From Salibacterium qingdaonense (GTDB lineage Bacteria > Bacillota > Bacilli > Bacillales > Marinococcaceae), in NCBI RefSeq assembly GCF_900114715.1, contig NZ_FOTY01000013.1, positions 1 to 64,000 of the forward strand: 64,000 bases of DNA, in the 5' to 3' direction. The notes under the pieces are model-generated. The model saw only the letters and a list, made by a program, of their open reading frames with translations. It did no database searches and had not been told where the DNA came from. Shown piece by piece: positions 51,446 to 60,113 of the stretch; positions within the stretch are counted from its first letter, which is position 1, and every line of letters begins with the position of its first letter. Made by a program: the position numbers and the translations under genes.

Positions 51446-51640
51446 TGGACACTATCATTGAAAAATAAGAAGGTAGTATCCATGGATCTCTCTTTTGTGG
51501 ACACTGGGTTACTATCATCAGGATTTAGTGTCTACCGGTAAAAATCAATGGAAACTAATAGCCGGTGGAAAAGTTCCAGTGTCCGCGACTATTACCTTCA
51601 TGGAAACTATGTATGCTGTTAGGCGGCTTAGTATCCACGG
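51446..51640. repeat. four tandem ~52-bp units with alternating inverted motifs
   Basis: TGGA(C/A)ACT starts at 51446, 51498, 51549 and 51601 (steps 52, 51, 52). In each unit its approximate inverse (T/C)AGT(A/G)TC(C/T)N(C/T)(C/G)G begins at unit position 29 (51474, 51526, 51577, 51629). The motif thus alternates in orientation every 24-28 bases, and each unit could form a hairpin. Sequence between the motifs is not conserved. A weaker zeroth unit may start at 51390 (TGGAACATC ... TAGATCC). The gap 51288-51926 otherwise holds only a short GC-rich hairpin region (51300-51390) and a possible terminator-like GAACC...GGTTCTTTTTT at 51656-51694; no gene is supported. Confidence 0.6.
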
Positions 51641-51926
51641 AGTTGCTGCGGTACGGAACCATCGCAGCCCCGCTCCAGATGCCGGTTCTTTTTTATCTGT
51701 CATGCTCCATGAACAGATTTACTTCTTTCCTGCATCCATGCTATAGTAAAATCAAAACTATTCCAATCCAATCAGGATACCGATGCCGCTTATTTCCCTA
51801 CCCTTTATTACTGGTATCTATTATCGATTTTCCATAGGCTTTACTTCGTACTATCACGGACTATCCGGTTAAAAAAAGAGGAACCGGTCATAATGAAAAG
51901 AGACAGGTGAAGGAGGGAAAACAAAA

Positions 51927-52094
51927 ATGAAAGCGGACTTCGATTATTTGTCGGCCGAAGAGAAAAGAAAAATCGAAGACCTCGAAGAAAAAGTCCAGCA
52001 TACGGAAAATGATCAATTATTAAAGCGATATACCACAGAGATGACCATCCTCTATGAAAAAGCAAGGGTTCGTAAAGATACAAAGCAGTCCTGA
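51927..52094 (+). CDS. small charged helical protein, 55 residues (unknown)
   Basis: ATG at 51927 after GAAGGAGGG (8-base spacing), stop TGA at 52092. The product is 55 residues, rich in Glu/Lys and without hydrophobic segments. It reads as one long helix (LSAEEKRKIEDLEEKVQ) with a basic tail. It is closed by its own terminator, so it is a separate unit from arsR. No family recognised; the strong ribosome site and terminator make it likely real. Confidence 0.65.
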   Translation: MKADFDYLSAEEKRKIEDLEEKVQHTENDQLLKRYTTEMTILYEKARVRKDTKQS

Positions 52095-52115
52095 AAAAGC
52101 ACGGATGCCTTATAT

Positions 52116-52150
52116 AAAGCCCCGCACGCAGACATCGTGCGGGGCTTTTA
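52116..52150 (+). terminator. terminator after the 55-residue ORF
   Basis: AAAGCCCCGCACG (52116-52128) pairs perfectly with CGTGCGGGGCTTT (52136-52148), with a short T run. Confidence 0.85.
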
Positions 52151-52248
52151 AGATGTGGTGGGAACGTACACACAGCAGCGTCGATAGGGCCTGGGCCGGA
52201 CATCCCCGCATATCGTATTCAAGAGCATATGAATAGAGAGAATCCATA

Positions 52249-52276
52249 TTGACATATAAGCATATTTTTATATAAT
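52249..52276 (+). promoter_or_regulatory. promoter of the ars operon
   Basis: TTGACA (52249-52254), 16-base spacer, TATAAT (52271-52276). The surrounding bases form an AT-rich, partly dyad-symmetric stretch (CATATAAG ... GATATATATC) where ArsR would be expected to bind; the operator itself is inferred. Confidence 0.65.
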
Positions 52277-52320
52277 GATATATATCACTACATAGGAAGA
52301 CGAAGGAAAGGAGCAGATAG

Positions 52321-52680
52321 ATGAAGACCATCCCGGAAGTGCCGATTGAAACAACTGCACCGGTTCTCAAGCTGCTTGGGGATAAGACGAGACTGACGAT
52401 GACAGCGCTCTTATTGGAACGGGAGTGCTGTGTCTGTGAATTCACTGACATCTTTAACATGAGTCAGCCTTCCATCAGCCAGCATCTCCGGAAATTAAGA
52501 GATGCTGGGGTTGTCCTTGAAACAAGGCGCGGGCAGTGGGTGTTTTATGCTCTGAACACAGATCATGACATGTACCCGCTTATTGAAAGCATATTATACA
52601 GAATGCCCTCGCAAAAAGAAAAGCTGGACGAATTAGAGAAGAATGGGAACCATGTTGTTTGGTGTGATACGAGTCGTTAA
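52321..52680 (+). CDS. arsR: ArsR-family arsenite-responsive repressor
   Basis: Winged-helix repressor of 119 residues. The metalloid-sensing motif ECCVCEF has cysteines 36, 37 and 39, matching the ELCVCDL site of classical ArsR. It is followed by the recognition helix SQPSISQHLRKLRDAGVV and the wing RRGQWVFYAL. Arsenite binding releases the promoter at 52249-52276. AAAGGAG precedes the ATG; arsB follows after 15 bases. Confidence 0.92.
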   Translation: MKTIPEVPIETTAPVLKLLGDKTRLTMTALLLERECCVCEFTDIFNMSQPSISQHLRKLRDAGVVLETRRGQWVFYALNTDHDMYPLIESILYRMPSQKEKLDELEKNGNHVVWCDTSR

Positions 52681-52695
52681 GGAGTTTTTTGGAAT

Positions 52696-54027
52696 ATGAA
52701 TGAGATTGTTACAGCTGTACTTATATTTTTGGTTACACTGGTTCTTGTCATCTGGCAGCCGAAAGGGCTGTCGATCGGCTGGTCTGCCATATTTGGTGCG
52801 GTGCTTGCCTTACTTGCCGGTGTGGTCTCTTTTCAGGATGTCGGAGATGTTGCAGGCATTGTCTGGAACGCGACGCTGACTTTTGTCGCTATTATCATTA
52901 TTTCTTTAATACTGGATGAAATCGGGTTTTTCGAATGGGCTGCTCTTCACATGGCCCGGATTGCCAATGGAAGCGGCTTGAAAATGTTTGTGTATGTATC
53001 GCTTCTCGGAGCAGTTGTGGCAGCATTGTTTGCCAATGACGGCGCAGCGCTGATATTAACGCCGATTGTACTGGCGATGGTACGGGCCCTTCGGTTTGAA
53101 GAAGCAATGGTGCTCCCATTTGTTATGGCAAGTGGCTTCATTGCTGATACGACGAGTCTTCCGTTCATTGTGAGCAACCTGGTCAATATTGTATCCGCCG
53201 ACTTTTTCGGTATCGGTTTCGCAGAGTACGCCTCGCGCATGATTGTGCCGAATCTGTTTGCCCTTACCGCAAGCATTATCGTGCTGTATCTGTACTTCCG
53301 AAAAAAAATCCCCAAATCCTATAACATGGAGGATCTGCGCCGCCCGGCTGATGCGATTCAGGATTTGAAAATGTTCCGCCTGTCGTGGCTGGTGCTTGCA
53401 CTGCTCCTTACGGGTTATTTTGTCAGCGAATTTATTCCGTGGACGAATCCTGTGACGGGAGAAACCGAGGCGTTTCCGGTGTCGTTTGTTTCCGGCGTTA
53501 TTGCGATTTTCTTTCTTCTTATGGCCCGGCGCAGCAAAGCGGTGGAGACGAAGTCTGTCATGAAAGGGGCCCCCTGGGAAATTGTGGTTTTCTCCCTCGG
53601 GATGTATGTGGTTGTGTACGGCCTGCGTAACGTCGGCCTGACTGATGCGCTTGCCTCCGGACTCCAGGCTGCGGCTGATCAGGGAATGTTTGCCGGCACG
53701 ATGGTTACCGGATTTGCTGCAGCATTTTTATCCTCGATTATGAACAACATGCCGACCGTTATGATTAATGCGCTCGCTATTTCCGAGACAGAAACGATGG
53801 GAACACTCCGTGAAGCGCTGATTTATGCGAATGTAATCGGATCTGACCTTGGACCGAAAATTACACCGATCGGTTCGCTTGCTACCCTTCTCTGGCTCCA
53901 TGTCCTTTGGACGAAAGGAGTCAAAATCAGCTGGGGCTATTATTTTAAAGTTGGTATAGTCATAACGATTCCGACACTGTTTATTACACTCACCGGTCTG
54001 TACATATGGCTGTTGATTATTAGTTAA
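52696..54027 (+). CDS. arsB: arsenite efflux permease ArsB
   Basis: Exports As(III)/Sb(III). 443 residues with about 11-12 membrane segments, of the ArsB (ion-transporter superfamily) type rather than the ACR3 type carried by the B. subtilis skin element. Typical sequences: [44 protein letters not shown], and [12 protein letters not shown] near the C-terminus. AAGGAG precedes the ATG. Part of arsRBC with 12 bases to arsC. Confidence 0.94.
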   Translation: MNEIVTAVLIFLVTLVLVIWQPKGLSIGWSAIFGAVLALLAGVVSFQDVGDVAGIVWNATLTFVAIIIISLILDEIGFFEWAALHMARIANGSGLKMFVYVSLLGAVVAALFANDGAALILTPIVLAMVRALRFEEAMVLPFVMASGFIADTTSLPFIVSNLVNIVSADFFGIGFAEYASRMIVPNLFALTASIIVLYLYFRKKIPKSYNMEDLRRPADAIQDLKMFRLSWLVLALLLTGYFVSEFIPWTNPVTGETEAFPVSFVSGVIAIFFLLMARRSKAVETKSVMKGAPWEIVVFSLGMYVVVYGLRNVGLTDALASGLQAAADQGMFAGTMVTGFAAAFLSSIMNNMPTVMINALAISETETMGTLREALIYANVIGSDLGPKITPIGSLATLLWLHVLWTKGVKISWGYYFKVGIVITIPTLFITLTGLYIWLLIIS

Positions 54028-54039
54028 AGGAGAATAAGA

Positions 54040-54450
54040 ATGGCAAAAACAATGTATTTTCTCTGTACCGGCAATTCCTGCCGGAGCCAGATGGCGGAAG
54101 GATTCGGGAAAAAATATCTGCCGGACTGGAATGTTTACTCCGCCGGAATTGAAGCTCACGGTGTGAACCCAAAAGCAGTGGAAGTGATGAAGGAAACCGG
54201 GATCGATATGTCCGAGCATTCCTCGGACAAAATCGATATGGAACTCCTGCAACATGCCGATATGGTAGTGACGCTGTGCGGCCACGCCAACGACGTCTGC
54301 CCGGCCGTTCCACCGCACGTCAAACGGGAACACTGGGGTTTTGATGACCCGGCTCACGCGGAAGGGACCGAAGAAGAGAAATGGGCGGTATTTCAGCGCG
54401 TCCGTGACGAAATCGGGGAGTGTATCCGAAGGTTTGCCGTAGAAGAATAA
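54040..54450 (+). CDS. arsC: arsenate reductase, thioredoxin-coupled
   Basis: Reduces arsenate to arsenite for export by ArsB. 136 residues with the low-molecular-weight phosphatase P-loop CTGNSCR (Cys9 nucleophile to Arg15), the redox relay Cys80 and Cys87 in [11 protein letters not shown], and the DP motif (FDDPA). That is the pI258/B. subtilis class regenerated by thioredoxin. AAAGGAGAA precedes the ATG; a terminator follows. Confidence 0.95.
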   Translation: MAKTMYFLCTGNSCRSQMAEGFGKKYLPDWNVYSAGIEAHGVNPKAVEVMKETGIDMSEHSSDKIDMELLQHADMVVTLCGHANDVCPAVPPHVKREHWGFDDPAHAEGTEEEKWAVFQRVRDEIGECIRRFAVEE

Positions 54451-54486
54451 AAAAGAGACAGGAACATAAGGCAATAATGATGGAGC

Positions 54487-54530
54487 AAAAAGGTTTCGAT
54501 GATCGAATCAGGATCATCGAAACTTTTTTT
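54487..54530 (+). terminator. terminator of the ars operon
   Basis: AAGTTTCGATGATCC-type stem: AGGTTTCGATGATC pairs with GGATCATCGAAACTT around GAATCA, followed by a T run. Confidence 0.85.
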
Positions 54531-54661
54531 GTCGGACGCAGCCGAATTTCTGTTATCCAGGGGATCCCATGCTTTTCCTATAATATCCTCCCGACTTTTT
54601 CATATAATGACGACAGAAGAAAAAAGAGAACAAGCTGTCTGATGGAAAAAGGGGGAGGAAG

Positions 54662-55447
54662 ATGGACAGAAATATTCAGAAAGTACGCAGGCAGGTTCAG
54701 CAAAAACGACGCAGGAGAGCTGCTTCAAACGAGCGCGGACCGGCTTATGGATATTATCCGAGCCATAGTGATACACCTTATCATGAACCGGAGTTTTATG
54801 TATGGCAGAAACAGGAGAAACAACAGGAGCCGCGCAGGAAGCAAAGAGGAGTCTGGGTGCTGCAGAGCTTTCTGGCGGCGATGGTGTTCCTTTTAACCGG
54901 CATTCTGTTTCAGTCGGCCCATCCTGCGTTTCAGGGAGCAAAACAGTTTGTGGAAAGCTCCTTTCAGGAAGAATTCCCGTTTGCTTCGGTGACGGCCTGG
55001 TATGAAGAACGATTTGGTAGTCCGGTGGCATTCCTGCCGGATACGGGGGAGGAAACAAACACAGCTTCTTCAGATCCTTCACCGAAAGAAACAAACCAGG
55101 CCGCCGTTCCGGTATCGGGAACAGTAACAGAGAGTTTTTCGGAAAATGGAAAAGGATTGGTGTTGGAAACAGGCAGCGGCAGTGAGATAGAAGCGGTTAA
55201 CGGAGGATTGGTGATTCACACGGGACCGCACGAAGATTGGGATCTTGCTGTTGGTGTGCAGCATTATGAGGGAGGAGAATCCTGGTATGGTCTTCTCGAT
55301 AAGGTGGATGTGAAACTGTATGACCATGTGGCCGGAGGTGATGTGCTTGGGAAGGTGGAAGCCGGAGAGGGAAGCGGCAGGTATGCACTGGCGGTGAAAC
55401 AGGATGGACGTTACGTCGACCCGATGGATGTGATTGCTGTTGATTAA
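54662..55447 (+). CDS. spoIVFA: stage IV sporulation protein FA
   Basis: Inhibitor/scaffold of the SpoIVFB protease in the outer forespore membrane; SpoIVB cleaves it to release pro-sigma-K processing. 261 residues: basic N-terminus (VRRQVQQKRRRRA), one membrane segment (about 66-88), and an extracytoplasmic LytM/M23-like domain (about 145-258; GTVTESFSENGKGLVLETG). Catalytic zinc residues of active M23 enzymes are not evident. GGGGGAGGA precedes the ATG. Overlaps spoIVFB by 14 bases. Confidence 0.88.
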   Translation: MDRNIQKVRRQVQQKRRRRAASNERGPAYGYYPSHSDTPYHEPEFYVWQKQEKQQEPRRKQRGVWVLQSFLAAMVFLLTGILFQSAHPAFQGAKQFVESSFQEEFPFASVTAWYEERFGSPVAFLPDTGEETNTASSDPSPKETNQAAVPVSGTVTESFSENGKGLVLETGSGSEIEAVNGGLVIHTGPHEDWDLAVGVQHYEGGESWYGLLDKVDVKLYDHVAGGDVLGKVEAGEGSGRYALAVKQDGRYVDPMDVIAVD

Positions 55448-56345
55448 ACAGCTTCGTCTCCTACACATTCATCCGTTGTTCTGGGTGATGGCGGGAACAG
55501 CTGTATTGACGGGGTATTTCTATGATATTCTGCTTCTTTTCACGATCATCCTGATCCACGAACTTGGACATGCCGCCGCCGCTCTTCATTTCCAGTGGAG
55601 GATACGGAGAATATCGCTGCTTCCTTTCGGAGGAATGATGGAGACCGATGAATACGGAACCCGCCCACTCCGTGAAGAGACTGTGGTAGCACTATCCGGT
55701 CCTCTTGTGCATCTCCCGCTTGTCATTCTTTCTTACTCCCTTCAGGGCGCCGCTTTCTGGGGAAGCGCTGACCATGCCTTATTCATGCACTACAATATAT
55801 CCATATTCTGTTTCAATATGCTGCCGATCCACCCGCTTGACGGCGGCAGATTGTTGTTCTGCCTCTATGCCGGACGTATTCCGTTTTATCAGGCGCAGCG
55901 AAATACAATGATAACATCCGGTGCTGTGCTTGCCGGATGCATCGTCCTTACCGCTCTTTACATTCCCATGCACGTACAGGCCTGGCTGATTGCCTCCTTT
56001 TTTGTAATGATACACATAAAAGAATGGAAGCAGCTTCCTTATCGTTTTTACCGGTTCTTAATCAGAAAAACAGAGGAACCACGTTCAGAGTATTGCGGTG
56101 AAAGTAATAATATATCCTGGCAGCGGCGGCCGGTAGATGCTGCGAAGCTGATTCACAGGCACGGAGAAGCTGCCTTTTATATTGTGGAAAATGGACAAAC
56201 CTTATCTGAATCTTATATCCTTGAAACAATCACAAAAAAAAGAAGGGGTATGGAAACCCTGAAACATATTCTCGCAAGAAATGGAAAAAACGAAGAGAGG
56301 CACAATATTTATGATCGATATCTTTTTGAATACATCGACAACTGA
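55434..56345 (+). CDS. spoIVFB: SpoIVFB, site-2-type intramembrane metalloprotease
   Basis: Cleaves pro-sigma-K in the mother cell. 303 residues with the zinc motif HELGH at 42-46 inside a membrane segment, the third ligand in PIHPLDGG (Asp136), several further hydrophobic segments, and a C-terminal cytoplasmic CBS-like domain. The start is uncertain (TTG 55434 or TTG 55440), with only a weak ribosome site, suggesting translation coupled to spoIVFA. The end overlaps the RNase gene. Confidence 0.9.
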   Translation: MLLIKQLRLLHIHPLFWVMAGTAVLTGYFYDILLLFTIILIHELGHAAAALHFQWRIRRISLLPFGGMMETDEYGTRPLREETVVALSGPLVHLPLVILSYSLQGAAFWGSADHALFMHYNISIFCFNMLPIHPLDGGRLLFCLYAGRIPFYQAQRNTMITSGAVLAGCIVLTALYIPMHVQAWLIASFFVMIHIKEWKQLPYRFYRFLIRKTEEPRSEYCGESNNISWQRRPVDAAKLIHRHGEAAFYIVENGQTLSESYILETITKKRRGMETLKHILARNGKNEERHNIYDRYLFEYIDN

Positions 56346-57819
56346 ACGAAGAGCGGCCTTGCAGGAAAATGGCAGGGTTACGGAAATTTTTGTAGAACGC
56401 CCCGATGAGAACCGGATTGCAGGCAATATTTATAAAGGACGTGTGAAAGATGTCCTGCCCGGCATGCAGGCAGCGTTTGTCGATATCGGGAGGGAGAAAA
56501 ACGGGTTTTTGTACCGTGATGAACTGGCTGGGTATAAACAGAAAAAAGAACCGCTCGAAGAAAAGGAAAATCGGAGTATATCCGAGTTTATTACACAAGG
56601 CCAGACTGTGCTGGTGCAGGTGCTGAAAGAAGAGTTTGGAAAGAAAGGAGCCAAACTGACGGAAAACGTGTCCCTGTCCGGAAAGTATACCGTATACCTT
56701 CCAGAAGGCGGTTACACAGGTATCTCAAAAAAAATGCAGGAAGAGAACCGGGAAGGGTGGCGAAGCTGGGCGGCGGAACAGCTGAACGAGGAAGAAGGGG
56801 TGATCATACGAACGATTTGTGAGCAGCTCGACGTTGATATTGTTGCCGCAGATATCGATTACCTCCGCGAGGATTGGAAGGAGATTCTCTCCCTTGCCGA
56901 TCAAACGCGTACTCCGGGTTTGGTTTTGAAGGACGGCGGTATCGTAGAACAGCTGCTGCGTGATTATTCCATGGACGATATTCATCAGATTACAGCTGAT
57001 TACTTTCCCGTTGTCCAGCAGTTGAAACGGATGCTTCGCTTTGAGGAAAGAGACACAAAAAAGGTAGCCTATTATCAAGGAAGAGAAAATCTTTTTGCCG
57101 CAAAAGGAATTGAAAAAGAAGTAGAAAAAGCGTTAAAGCCCAATGTCTGGCTGAAAAACGGTGGATTTCTAGTCATAGAAAAAACAGAAGCTCTCACGGT
57201 GATTGATGTAAATACAGGCCGATACACCGGTGGAACGGATTTGATGGAAACAGTCCGTCGTACGAACCTTGAAGCTGCCGCCGAGATTGCCGTTCAATTA
57301 AGGTTGCGTGATATTTCGGGCATCGTCATTATTGATTTCATCGATATGAAAAAGGAATCCCATAAGGAAGAAGTAATAGGGGAATTAAAACAGGCTTTGA
57401 AAAAGGACAGAACGACAACAAATGTAACTGGTATGAGTACGCTTGGACTGGTGGAAATGACCCGCAAAAAAGTGAGAAGAGGCGTCGAAGATCTTCTTTT
57501 GGAACCATGCAGCGGCTGCCGCGGAACGGGGCGCCGTATCTCGGCGGAAACTCTTGCTTACCAGGCAGAACGTTATATCCATGAATGCCGCGGTATGGAA
57601 TCCGAAGCTCTGGTTATCGAAATGCCGAAACGAGTACATGACTGGCTGCATGCAGAAGGTTCTTTCCTGCTTGAAACATGGACTTCCCGCTATTCATTTG
57701 TCATTTACACGATCCCCGGTGATGAAAAAAGCAGTATAACCATTCGTTACACAGGGATTGAAACGGAGGCCAGAAGAAGAAAAGAAGCATTGGAAAAACA
57801 GGCACCAGCGCGTCATTGA
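56311..57819 (+). CDS. rng: ribonuclease E/G family protein
   Basis: Single-strand endoribonuclease of the RNase G type. 502 residues: N-terminal S1 domain (NIYKGRVKDVLPGMQAAFVDIG, about 35-110), the DNase I-like catalytic region with the metal-binding aspartates (DVNTGRYTGG and IVIIDFIDM, about 300-345), and the zinc-link EPCSGCRGTG near residue 407. The frame opens at 56281, but AAGAGAGG favours ATG 56311. B. subtilis lacks this family; other Bacillaceae carry it at this site. Confidence 0.92.
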   Translation: MIDIFLNTSTTERRAALQENGRVTEIFVERPDENRIAGNIYKGRVKDVLPGMQAAFVDIGREKNGFLYRDELAGYKQKKEPLEEKENRSISEFITQGQTVLVQVLKEEFGKKGAKLTENVSLSGKYTVYLPEGGYTGISKKMQEENREGWRSWAAEQLNEEEGVIIRTICEQLDVDIVAADIDYLREDWKEILSLADQTRTPGLVLKDGGIVEQLLRDYSMDDIHQITADYFPVVQQLKRMLRFEERDTKKVAYYQGRENLFAAKGIEKEVEKALKPNVWLKNGGFLVIEKTEALTVIDVNTGRYTGGTDLMETVRRTNLEAAAEIAVQLRLRDISGIVIIDFIDMKKESHKEEVIGELKQALKKDRTTTNVTGMSTLGLVEMTRKKVRRGVEDLLLEPCSGCRGTGRRISAETLAYQAERYIHECRGMESEALVIEMPKRVHDWLHAEGSFLLETWTSRYSFVIYTIPGDEKSSITIRYTGIETEARRRKEALEKQAPARH

Positions 57820-57824
57820 CACGG

Positions 57825-57946
57825 TTTCAAGGCTGTGATAAGATGTCCTTTGTTAGTTGTTTGGCTGGCACCCAAACTTCAACCGCACACGCGCAGGTCT
57901 CAAGTCCGGAAACGGCACCTGTGCTGGCGAGTCTAAGTCATAGGAG
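57825..57946 (+). promoter_or_regulatory. ribosomal protein L21 leader
   Basis: The segment between rng and rplU has the look of the Bacillota L21 leader RNA: a GC-rich multi-stem stretch containing CAAACTTC, CCGCACACGCGCAGGTCTC and CCGGAAACGG, ending close to AGGAGGTGC. It is thought to control the rplU operon autogenously. Assigned by position and general pattern, not by a covariance search. Confidence 0.65.
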
Positions 57947-57955
57947 GTGCAGAAG

Positions 57956-58264
57956 ATGTACGCTATTATCGAAACCGGCGGCAAGCAGGTCAAAGTGGAA
58001 GAAGGCCAGGAGGTCTACGTAGAAAAAGTGGACGCTTCCGAAGGGGAAGAAGTCACTTTTGACAATGTTATTTTTGTCGGCGGCGGTGAAGTGAAAACCG
58101 GTTCTCCATATGTAGATGGTGCGAAAGTTTCGGCAAAAGTGCAAAAGCATGGACGCCAGAAAAAAATCACTGTCTTTAAAATGAAGAAAAGAAAAGGTTA
58201 CCGCCGTAAGCAGGGTCACCGTCAACCGTATACGAAAGTTATTATCGACAAGATCGAAGCATAA
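57956..58264 (+). CDS. rplU: 50S ribosomal protein L21
   Basis: 102 residues beginning [17 protein letters not shown], with the C-terminal L21 signature [26 protein letters not shown] at 57942-57947 selects ATG 57956 (the upstream GTG is within the ribosome site). Binds 23S rRNA with L20. Confidence 0.97.
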   Translation: MYAIIETGGKQVKVEEGQEVYVEKVDASEGEEVTFDNVIFVGGGEVKTGSPYVDGAKVSAKVQKHGRQKKITVFKMKKRKGYRRKQGHRQPYTKVIIDKIEA

Positions 58265-58276
58265 GGCCGGTATGCC

Positions 58277-58606
58277 ATGATAGAAATCAAGGTGGACCGG
58301 AATGAAAATGGGAAAATAGATGCTTTTTCGATGTCCGGACACGCAGAAAGCGGGCCGTACGGCTATGATTTGGTATGTGCCGGTGCTTCTGCCGTCTCAT
58401 TCGGAGCAGTAAATGCTGTAGATGAAGTGTGCGGAGTGGATTTGGATGTCGAACTGGCTGATGAAGGCGGATGGCTTTTCTGCAGGGTGCCCCGGGGGCT
58501 TGCAAAACAGACCGGCAGAGAAGTTCAGCTGTTGCTGGAAGGTATGCTCATTTCCCTTCAGACAATTGCCGAACAGTACGGTGATTATATACACATTTCA
58601 GACTGA
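58277..58606 (+). CDS. prp: ribosomal-processing cysteine protease Prp (YsxB)
   Basis: 109-residue protease that removes the N-terminal extension of L27. The catalytic dyad is His22 (SGHAESG) and Cys34 (LVCAGAS), exactly the family positions. It sits between rplU and rpmA, and the downstream L27 has the matching extension, so the pair is functionally coherent. Confidence 0.95.
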   Translation: MIEIKVDRNENGKIDAFSMSGHAESGPYGYDLVCAGASAVSFGAVNAVDEVCGVDLDVELADEGGWLFCRVPRGLAKQTGREVQLLLEGMLISLQTIAEQYGDYIHISD

Positions 58607-58621
58607 CAGGAGGTGAGAAAC

Positions 58622-58927
58622 ATGATGCTGAATTTGGATCTTCAATTTTTCGCCCAGAAAAAAGGTGTCGGAAGTACGAAGAACGGCCGTGACTCCATAG
58701 CGAAACGCCTCGGCGTGAAGCGTGCTGATGGACAGCAGGTAACCGGCGGTTCCATTCTCGTACGCCAGCGCGGTACGAGCATCCACCCTGGTGAGAACGT
58801 AGGTATCGGCGGTGACGATACTCTTTTCTCCAAAGTGGACGGTGTTGTGAAATTTGAACGCCGCGGTAAAAAGAAAAAACAGGTGAGCGTTTACGCAAGC
58901 GAATCAAAAGAAATGCAGGAAGCGTAA
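58622..58927 (+). CDS. rpmA: 50S ribosomal protein L27
   Basis: 101 residues. The N-terminal extension [10 protein letters not shown] precedes [15 protein letters not shown]; Prp is known to cut between FF and A in this type of L27, exposing the tail that reaches the peptidyl-transferase centre. AGGAGG at 58608-58613 suits ATG 58622, with ATG 58625 close by. Terminated at 58937-58970. The usual downstream spo0B-obg is not present. Confidence 0.96.
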   Translation: MMLNLDLQFFAQKKGVGSTKNGRDSIAKRLGVKRADGQQVTGGSILVRQRGTSIHPGENVGIGGDDTLFSKVDGVVKFERRGKKKKQVSVYASESKEMQEA

Positions 58928-58936
58928 CTATCTGTG

Positions 58937-58970
58937 AAAAGCGTCCCGTTTTTACGGGGCGCTTTTTTTG
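58937..58970 (+). terminator. terminator after rpmA
   Basis: AAAAGCGTCCCGT / ACGGGGCGCTTTT with a TTTT loop, followed by a T run. Confidence 0.9.
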
Positions 58971-59333
58971 TGTGATGTTGGAGGATGTATCAAACGCATT
59001 GTATTCCGATTCGGTGCGTCTTATCGTCCATTATCTATTCACCGGACGCCTGAAGTGGTCGATAGACTTGTTCTATGAGCTGTTTGACAACCACAGCAGC
59101 AGTTGAATGGTTTCTGAACAACCGTTATGAACTACTTTTGCTTTGAACTTCTCCGCAAACGGCTGGTACATGCTGCCTATCGATTGTTACTCCCGCATAC
59201 CGTCTGGACAATGGAGAACCGCGGATTATCCCAATCAAGAAGAAAACGGGAAGGAAGCAGAAAATATCTTTCCATTTTTGAAGGTTCGGGTTTATACTGA
59301 ATGCAGAAATGAAAAGGAAAGGCGGGAAACAAT
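58971..59333. other. rpmA - MBL gene intergenic region
   Basis: About 360 bases in which I can support no gene. It contains small degenerate direct repeats (TGAAC every 14-16 bases around 59114-59147), but nothing with the regularity of the two arrays elsewhere in the window. The promoter for the downstream gene cannot be fixed. Confidence 0.35.
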
Positions 59334-60077
59334 ATGAAAGTCACGGTTATTGGATATTGGCACGCATTTCCGGAAGCAGGAGAAGCCGCCTCCGGCTATT
59401 TAATAGAAGAAGGGAACTTTCGAGTACTTATTGACTGCGGCAGCGGAGTGATTTCCCAGCTGCAGCAGTACAGTGATCTTGAAGACATCGATGCAGTTAT
59501 TATTTCTCATTATCATAATGATCACATCGGGGATATTGGAGCTTTCCATTATTTTCGTCTGCTGCAGCCGGTCATTTCCGACAAACCGCAGCAGCCTGTG
59601 ACTATTTACGGGCATAAAGAAGACCCGGCAGGATTTGAACATTTGTCTTTTAAAAATACTATCACCACGGAAGCTTATACAGCGGATAGCCCGCTTGAAG
59701 CCGGTCCTTTCACATTTACATTTTTCAAAACAATCCACCCGGTACCTTGCTATGCCATGAAGATTCAAACGGAAACCGCTGTTCTTTTTTACTCGGCCGA
59801 TACCGCCTTTTCTACCGAACTGGCTCATGCCGCTTCCGGAGCCGATCTTTTGATCGCGGAGTCGACCGCATACAAAGGTGAAGACGGTGCAGCGTTTGGT
59901 CACATGACAAGTGAAGAAGCCGGACAAATGGCCGGGCTTGCCAAAGTTCCCCACCTTCTTCTTACCCATCTCCCGCATTTTGGTGATCATGAGCAAATGA
60001 TAGGAGAGGCGAAGAATGAATGTCCCGATACAAAAGTTGAAAAAGCCTCCTCCGGCTGGAGTAAAACGTTATCCTAA
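59334..60077 (+). CDS. MBL-fold metallo-hydrolase (YhfI/RNase Z-like)
   Basis: 247 residues of the metallo-beta-lactamase fold. The zinc motif SHYHNDHIGD (HxHxDH) is near residue 59, a further ligand His lies in THLPHF near 221, and a bridging Asp in FYSADTAF near 145. It resembles B. subtilis YhfI and short RNase Z-like hydrolases; the substrate is unknown. Single gene with AAAGGCGGG before the ATG and a terminator at 60083-60113. It occupies the place where spo0B-obg would be expected. Confidence 0.85.
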   Translation: MKVTVIGYWHAFPEAGEAASGYLIEEGNFRVLIDCGSGVISQLQQYSDLEDIDAVIISHYHNDHIGDIGAFHYFRLLQPVISDKPQQPVTIYGHKEDPAGFEHLSFKNTITTEAYTADSPLEAGPFTFTFFKTIHPVPCYAMKIQTETAVLFYSADTAFSTELAHAASGADLLIAESTAYKGEDGAAFGHMTSEEAGQMAGLAKVPHLLLTHLPHFGDHEQMIGEAKNECPDTKVEKASSGWSKTLS

Positions 60078-60082
60078 AGCAG

Positions 60083-60113
60083 AAGCTGTCCTTTCAAAGG
60101 GCAGCTTTTTTTA
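60083..60113 (+). terminator. terminator after the MBL gene
   Basis: AAGCTGTCCTTT pairs with AAAGGGCAGCTT and runs into TTTTTTT. Confidence 0.8.

Noticed and set aside
51446-51640. CRISPR array
   Set aside because: The units share only short degenerate motifs in alternating orientation; there are no near-identical direct repeats, no unique spacers of constant length and no cas genes nearby.
51495-51837. Overlapping 83- and 90-residue frames in the repeat region
   Set aside because: They run through the inverted-motif repeats and a terminator-like hairpin, lack ribosome sites and have no domain.
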